Shown here piece by piece: positions 60,577-64,000 of a DNA stretch of 64,000 bases; position 1 is the stretch's first letter; each line of letters starts with the position of its first letter. A program made the position numbers and the translations under genes. The notes beneath the pieces were generated by a model. The model saw nothing but the letters and a program-made list of their open reading frames with translations, was not told the origin of the DNA and made no database searches. The stretch is from Prosthecomicrobium sp. N25 (lineage in GTDB: Bacteria > Pseudomonadota > Alphaproteobacteria > Rhizobiales > Ancalomicrobiaceae), in the NCBI RefSeq assembly GCF_037203705.1, contig NZ_JBBCAT010000001.1:1585418-1649417 (forward strand). The letters are read 5' to 3'.

Positions 60577-60840
60577 TCAGGCGCAGCGCTCGAGGAGCTG
60601 GTCGAGGGCGACGCGGCGGGTCGCCATGGATTCGTTGAACGCGTGGGCGACCGGCAGGGTCTGGACCTCGATGCGCTTGCCGCCGACGAGGTCGACCGAG
60701 ATCTCGCCGACGTCCTCGACAGAAACGGTGCGGACGCTCGGCAGCTTGGCGACCCGCTCGGCGACGATCTCGGTGATCTCGCCGACGGTCAGCTTGGACT
60801 TGGCGAGAAGTTCATCGGTGCGGGCGGAGGCGGGGCTCAT
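60577..60840 (-). CDS. Small conserved-looking protein of unknown function, 87 aa
   Basis: A soluble 87-residue protein that is neither hydrophobic nor repetitive. The core reads SKLTVGEITEIVAERVAKL and VSVEDVGEISVDLVGGKRIEVQTL, alternating helix and strand. I chose ATG at 60840; a GTG nine bases upstream is possible. Coding is supported by codon usage matching the neighbours. I do not recognise the family. It is divergent from the RcdA gene across about 500 bases of non-coding sequence. Confidence 0.65.
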   Translation of the reverse strand: MSPASARTDELLAKSKLTVGEITEIVAERVAKLPSVRTVSVEDVGEISVDLVGGKRIEVQTLPVAHAFNESMATRRVALDQLLERCA

Positions 60841-61035
60841 GGGAAACACTCGTCCGGTTGTGGGGCTCGACAGGCAGACTATTCAAATTCGGCTTTATTC
60901 CGCCTTAAGCCGACGTTCAGGCCGCGTTCATGCCGGTGCGGTAGCGCGGGACCGTTAACGGCTCGTGGCGGGATCGGCGGCGGGGCGGGCCGCCTGTCCC
61001 GATTCGGGGCAGGTCGGCCCCGGTCGGGACGCGTG

Positions 61036-61050
61036 TTAACCGGTCGTTAA
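61036..61050. promoter_or_regulatory. CtrA-type binding box
   Basis: TTAACCGGTCGTTAA fits the TTAA-N7-TTAA CtrA consensus exactly. GTTAAC or TTAA-type half sites also occur at 60905, 60954 and 61207, a dense set for such a GC-rich sequence. The box lies about 300 bases before the rcdA start and 25-130 bases before the candidate small RNA. Confidence 0.6.
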
Positions 61051-61061
61051 GGTTTCCGTGG

Positions 61062-61167
61062 CAGGTTCGGGGCGTCCAGTCTCCTGGACCCGAGTGGCTC
61101 CTATCCACTCTTTTGACGCCTCCCTGTACTTTCTCGCCGAGCCGTGCCCGTCACGGCTCGTTTTTTT
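61062..61167 (+). ncRNA. Candidate small RNA (three hairpins; suhB/MmgR or anti-SD type)
   Basis: Three neighbouring hairpins occur in non-coding sequence. GTCCAG-TCTC-CTGGAC lies at 61074-61089. GAGTGG-CTCCTAT-CCACTC lies at 61092-61110, with CTCCT exposed in its loop. A nine-pair terminator with seven T follows at 61138-61167. Between them the single-stranded CGCCTCCCTGTACTTTC resembles what I recall of the alphaproteobacterial MmgR/suhB RNA family. The transcript start is estimated. An inositol-phosphatase (SuhB-like) gene lies about 600 bases away. Confidence 0.5.
61138..61167 (+). terminator. Very strong Rho-independent terminator
   Basis: Stem CGAGCCGTG / CACGGCTCG with loop CCCGT and seven T. 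It cannot belong to an upstream protein gene on this strand, so it implies a separate transcript. Confidence 0.85.
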
Positions 61168-61343
61168 CCGGCGGCCCTCTCGTTGGGGAACGCTGCGGGG
61201 CGGTTCGTTAACCCTGCCGTGGATTATGGTGGACGACGACGCGGGCGGTCTCCGGTCCTGGCACCGGTCCTGCTAAGTCCCCCTGGAACCGCCCGTGTTG
61301 CGAAACGCGGCGACGCGTTACAGAATGCCACCGGAGGCGCCGA

Positions 61344-61880
61344 ATGACCCGCGACGGACAGTCCGAACGAGACGAGACACCCGACACGATCGATTTCGCG
61401 GCGCGCTTCGCCGGGTCGGAGACGTTCCGGACCCTCTTCCGGGAAGGCATGGGGCTCGTCGAGGAGACAGCGGCCTATCTGGACGGACCGGGCCGCGCCG
61501 AATCACGCGAGCTGACCCGGACGGGATCGCTGGTCTACGCCACGGAATCGATGCGGCTGACGACCCGCCTGATGCAGCTCGCCTCCTGGCTCCTGCTCCA
61601 GCGTGCCGTCAACGAGGGCGAGATGACCCAGGCGCAGGCGGGCCAGGAAAAGTCCAAGGTGCGCATCGACGGCCCCGCGTCGACCCGCTCGGGCCCGGGC
61701 TGGGAGGAGATGCCGGAGCTTCTCAAGGCCCTGATCGAGCGCTCCATCCGCCTCCAGGAGCGCATCCGCAAGCTGGACGCCGCCATCTACGGCCGCGAAG
61801 AGAGGCCGGTCGAGACCCCGGTCAACCCCGTCGCCGCTCAGCTCGGCAAGCTCAACCAGGTTTTCGGCTCGGGAAGCTGA
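61344..61880 (+). CDS. rcdA: DUF1465/RcdA-type protease adaptor for CtrA degradation, 178 aa
   Basis: The conserved core reads FREGMGLVEETAAYLDGPGR, then VYATESMRLTTRLMQLASWL and LLQRAVNEGEMT; this is the DUF1465 family, whose Caulobacter member RcdA helps ClpXP remove CtrA. Helices dominate and there is no membrane segment. The N-terminal 20 residues are charged and variable. The start ATG at 61344 is preceded by a weak GGAGG site. CtrA-type boxes upstream suggest control by CtrA itself, as a feedback. The symbol is based on family membership only. Confidence 0.85.
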   Translation: MTRDGQSERDETPDTIDFAARFAGSETFRTLFREGMGLVEETAAYLDGPGRAESRELTRTGSLVYATESMRLTTRLMQLASWLLLQRAVNEGEMTQAQAGQEKSKVRIDGPASTRSGPGWEEMPELLKALIERSIRLQERIRKLDAAIYGREERPVETPVNPVAAQLGKLNQVFGSGS

Positions 61881-61944
61881 CGGTTCGGCCGGACTGGACG
61901 TCTCAGGGACGGCCAGACCGAATTTGGCACGTTTCTCCCCGCGC

Positions 61945-62202
61945 GTGTCACCCCGGATATCGAGCCGGGGACAGGGGTCGTGCACACCCCCTGCGGCCGT
62001 ACACGTGGACGGTGACCGCCCAACCCGCATCCCCGGACAAGGCGCGAAGGCGCCGCAGATCCGGGCCCAGCGCGGGCCTCGATCCGCAGCACTGCGGCCG
62101 GTTGAGGGCGCTGGATCCCGGCCTTCCGCTTCGCTCCGGCCGGGAACGCGGAGGAGAGGGCGCGCCTCGGCTACAGTTGCCGGCTCGATGGCCGGGATGA
62201 CA
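61945..62202. repeat. Degenerate palindromic repeat region
   Basis: This stretch starts GTGTCACCCCGG and ends CCGGGATGAC, an inverted repeat related to the elements at 29.7-30 kb. Inner segments also fold back (CCGGATATCGAGCCGG, and GCGGGCC pairs). The 61881-62309 gap of about 430 bases holds this repeat and the rpmE terminator, and no gene. Confidence 0.55.
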
Positions 62203-62222
62203 ACCGCGGGACAGCTCGGCGG

Positions 62223-62259
62223 AAAAGCAGCGAGCCCGCGCCGGGGCGGCACGGGCTCG
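62223..62259 (-). terminator. Rho-independent terminator of rpmE
   Basis: Read on the minus strand: CGAGCCCGT pairs with the complement CGCGGGCTCG (one wobble), followed by CTGCTTTTCC. It lies about 50 bases after the rpmE stop. Confidence 0.65.
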
Positions 62260-62309
62260 AGACGCTGTTCCGTCGCCGCGCCCGTCGGGGGCGGCGGCGC
62301 AAGGCTAGA

Positions 62310-62531
62310 TCAGAGGCCGAAGCCCTTGAACTTGTCCTTGAACTTGGAGATGCGTCCACCGCGGTCGAGGAGCTGCTGGTTTCCGCCGGTCCAGGCCGGG
62401 TGCGACTTGGGGTCGATGTCGAGGTTGAGCGTGTCGCCGGCCTTGCCGTAGGTCGAGCGGGTCTCGTACTCGGTGCCATCGGTCATGACGACCTTGATGA
62501 CGTGGTAATCGGGGTGGATGTTCGCTTTCAT
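62310..62531 (-). CDS. rpmE: Ribosomal protein bL31, cysteine-free type, 73 aa
   Basis: A large-subunit ribosomal protein. It begins [19 protein letters not shown] and has STYGK, HPAWTGG and a lysine-rich end (FKDKFKGFG). It lacks the two CxxC zinc pairs of the zinc-binding L31 type, so it belongs to the cysteine-free class. The length is normal. It is divergent from the ABC transporter, an arrangement that I recall as conserved in Hyphomicrobiales. Confidence 0.93.
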   Translation of the reverse strand: MKANIHPDYHVIKVVMTDGTEYETRSTYGKAGDTLNLDIDPKSHPAWTGGNQQLLDRGGRISKFKDKFKGFGL

Positions 62532-62840
62532 GGCCTTGTCCCTCGCGCGGGGCCGGATGCCGCGGCCCGCCTGATCCTCGCCGGACCGTCCGAGGGAAGT
62601 GCCCTCCCCTCAAGTGACCAGGGCCGCGCGCCGTCCGGCCCGCAGCCCCTCGATCCTGTCGGGCGTCCCTATAGCGGAAGCCGTCCGCGGGGGCAAGACG
62701 GACGGCGCGGCGGAAAACGGGCGCGGGCGCGGACCTTTGCGGGGGCGCCCCCACGTCATACGCAACATCGCCGAGCCGGACGCGACTTGATCCGGCGGCC
62801 GGTTCGCGCCAAGACGTCACCGGCGAGAGGGAGAGAGACT
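62532..62840. other. Divergent intergenic region between rpmE and the ABC exporter
   Basis: About 310 bases without a credible gene. They must hold the rpmE leader and promoter and the exporter promoter. No clear L31 autoregulatory fold or terminator could be identified by eye. Confidence 0.4.
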
Positions 62841-64000
62841 TTGGCACGCAGGACGACGGCCGCCGACGTGGAAGCAGGCAAGGGTCCGGGGCGCACGCGC
62901 ACCGTCCGCCCGCTCGCCGCGCTCGTCCCCTATCTCGGCCGCTACAGGGGACGCGTCGCCGCGGCCCTCATCGCCCTCGTGGCCGCCGCGACCGCGACGC
63001 TCGCCGTGCCGCTCGCCGTCCGCCGGATGATCGACCACGGCTTCACCGGCTCGGACGCCGGCCTGATCGACCGCTACTTCCTGATGCTGGTCGCCGTCGC
63101 GGCCGCCCTGGCGCTGGCGAGCTCGGCCCGCTACTACCTCGTCACCTGGATCGGCGAGCGCGTCGTCGCGGATCTGCGCGGCGACGTCTACGCCCATGTG
63201 ATGCGGCTCTCGGCCGACTTCTTCGACCGGTCGCTCTCCGGCGAGATCGTGTCGCGCCTGACCGCCGACACCACGCAGGTGAAGTCGGCGGTCGGCTCCT
63301 CGGCGTCGGTGGCGCTGCGCAATCTCGTCCTCTTCCTCGGGGCGACCGCCATGATGGTGGTGACGAGCCCGCGCCTGTCCGGCCTCGTCCTCCTGGCCAT
63401 TCCGTTCATCGTCCTGCCGCTCGTCGCCTTCGGCCGCCAGGTGCGCCGCAAGTCGCGGCTCGCCCAGGACACGCTCGCCGACGCCTCCGCGTACGCCTCG
63501 GAATCGATCGGGGCGATCCGCCAGGTCCAGGCCTTCACCAACGAGGACCAGGCGGTCGGCCGCTACCGCTCCGGCGTGGAACGCGCATTCGAGGCGGCCC
63601 GGTCGTCGACGGCCGCCCGCTCGCTCCTGACCGCGATCGCCATCTTCATGGTGTTCGGCAGCGTCGTGACCGTGCTCTGGATCGGCGCCACCGACGTTCT
63701 CGAAGGACGGCTGACGCCGGGGGCGCTGTCGCAGTTCGTGCTCTACTCCGTGTTCGCGGCGGGCGCGCTCGGGGAGCTCAGCCAGGTCTGGGGCGAGATC
63801 AGCCAAGCCTCCGGGGCCGCCGAGCGGCTGACCGAGCTCCTGGCCATCGAGCCGAGCGTCAAGGCGCCGGCGAACCCCGTGCCCCTGCCGCAGATCCGGC
63901 GCGGCGCGGTCGCGTTCGAGGATGTGGCCTTCGCGTATCCGGGCGCCCCGGACCGGCCGGTCCTCTCCGGCTTCTCGGTCGCGGTCGCCCCGGGCGAGAA
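62841..64000 (+). CDS. ABC transporter, fused permease and ATPase (type I exporter), partial at window edge
   Basis: The first 386 codons are visible. After a basic N terminus comes a six-helix exporter membrane domain (residues about 25-310): AALIALVAAATATLAVPLAVRRM, then RYYLVTWIGERVVADLRGDVY, FFDRSLSGEIVSRLTADT and TPGALSQFVLYSVFAAGAL. The ATPase begins AVAFEDVAFAYPGAPDRPVL, and the window stops just before Walker A. TTG at 62841 is the start: GAGAGGGAGAGAGA lies directly upstream and no better ATG exists. The substrate is unknown; relatives are MsbA-like lipid or drug exporters. Confidence 0.87.
   Translation, partial: MARRTTAADVEAGKGPGRTRTVRPLAALVPYLGRYRGRVAAALIALVAAATATLAVPLAVRRMIDHGFTGSDAGLIDRYFLMLVAVAAALALASSARYYLVTWIGERVVADLRGDVYAHVMRLSADFFDRSLSGEIVSRLTADTTQVKSAVGSSASVALRNLVLFLGATAMMVVTSPRLSGLVLLAIPFIVLPLVAFGRQVRRKSRLAQDTLADASAYASESIGAIRQVQAFTNEDQAVGRYRSGVERAFEAARSSTAARSLLTAIAIFMVFGSVVTVLWIGATDVLEGRLTPGALSQFVLYSVFAAGALGELSQVWGEISQASGAAERLTELLAIEPSVKAPANPVPLPQIRRGAVAFEDVAFAYPGAPDRPVLSGFSVAVAPGE

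Noticed and set aside
1-64000. CRISPR arrays, prophage, insertion sequences, tRNA or rRNA genes
   Set aside because: No regularly spaced repeats, transposase or integrase genes, tRNA-like cloverleafs or rRNA stretches were seen on reading the window. The low-GC genes at 18 and 57 kb lack flanking mobility genes or obvious attachment repeats.

Overview
The window is a very GC-rich (roughly 70 percent or more) alphaproteobacterial chromosome segment. The gene content points to the Hyphomicrobiales (Rhizobiales): a DUF1465/RcdA cell-cycle adaptor next to a cysteine-free L31 protein and an ABC exporter, a membrane formate dehydrogenase with its DUF3305/DUF3306/DUF6352/DUF6505 helper set, TTAA-N7-TTAA (CtrA-type) motifs, and GTCAT...CCGG palindromic repeats. 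The genus cannot be fixed from sequence reading alone. No prophage, insertion sequence, CRISPR array, tRNA or rRNA was seen.

Region 1 (about 0.4-29.7 kb) is a molybdenum/tungsten formate dehydrogenase island. It holds a cysteine desulfurase, two MoeA-type proteins (one fused to a periplasmic-binding-protein-like domain), a WD40-cytochrome c fusion and a large multi-[4Fe-4S] protein. Next come a tight block of accessory genes (BPL-fold pseudo-ligase, DUF6505, DUF6352, DUF3305, DUF3306, an HTH-TorD fusion), a TAT-signal mini-protein and the catalytic FdhA-FdhB-FdhC trio. After a low-GC membrane-protein gene come the tungstate transporter TupABC, and then MoeA, FdhD and MobB with Mrp, a TadG-like protein and small genes between. 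Together these cover metal uptake, cofactor assembly, sulfuration, chaperoning, export and electron transfer for one enzyme.

Region 2 (30-40 kb) has two VapBC-type toxin-antitoxin pairs flanking a leucine-degradation operon (both methylcrotonyl-CoA carboxylase subunits and isovaleryl-CoA dehydrogenase). A TetR regulator, a SorC/DeoR-type regulator and an ALDH7-type dehydrogenase follow. Region 3 (40-42.5 kb) has a divergent RcnR/RcnA nickel-cobalt pair with a clear palindromic operator, a candidate small RNA under a TGC-rich palindrome, and a frameshifted intradiol dioxygenase.

Region 4 (42.7-51 kb) is a compact beta-oxidation operon: acyl-CoA dehydrogenase, fused hydroxyacyl-CoA dehydrogenase/enoyl-CoA hydratase, thiolase and acyl-CoA ligase, preceded by a cytochrome P450. 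Region 5 (51-60.8 kb) has a GH5-like hydrolase, an OsmC protein, a sulfonate/nitrate-type ABC importer, a TauE/SafE permease, a low-GC HEPN-like gene, a propionyl-CoA synthetase and an inositol monophosphatase. Region 6 (60.8-64 kb) has CtrA-type motifs and a candidate three-hairpin small RNA upstream of the RcdA homologue, then rpmE and an ABC exporter cut by the window edge. The left edge cuts a Ser/Thr protein kinase gene.
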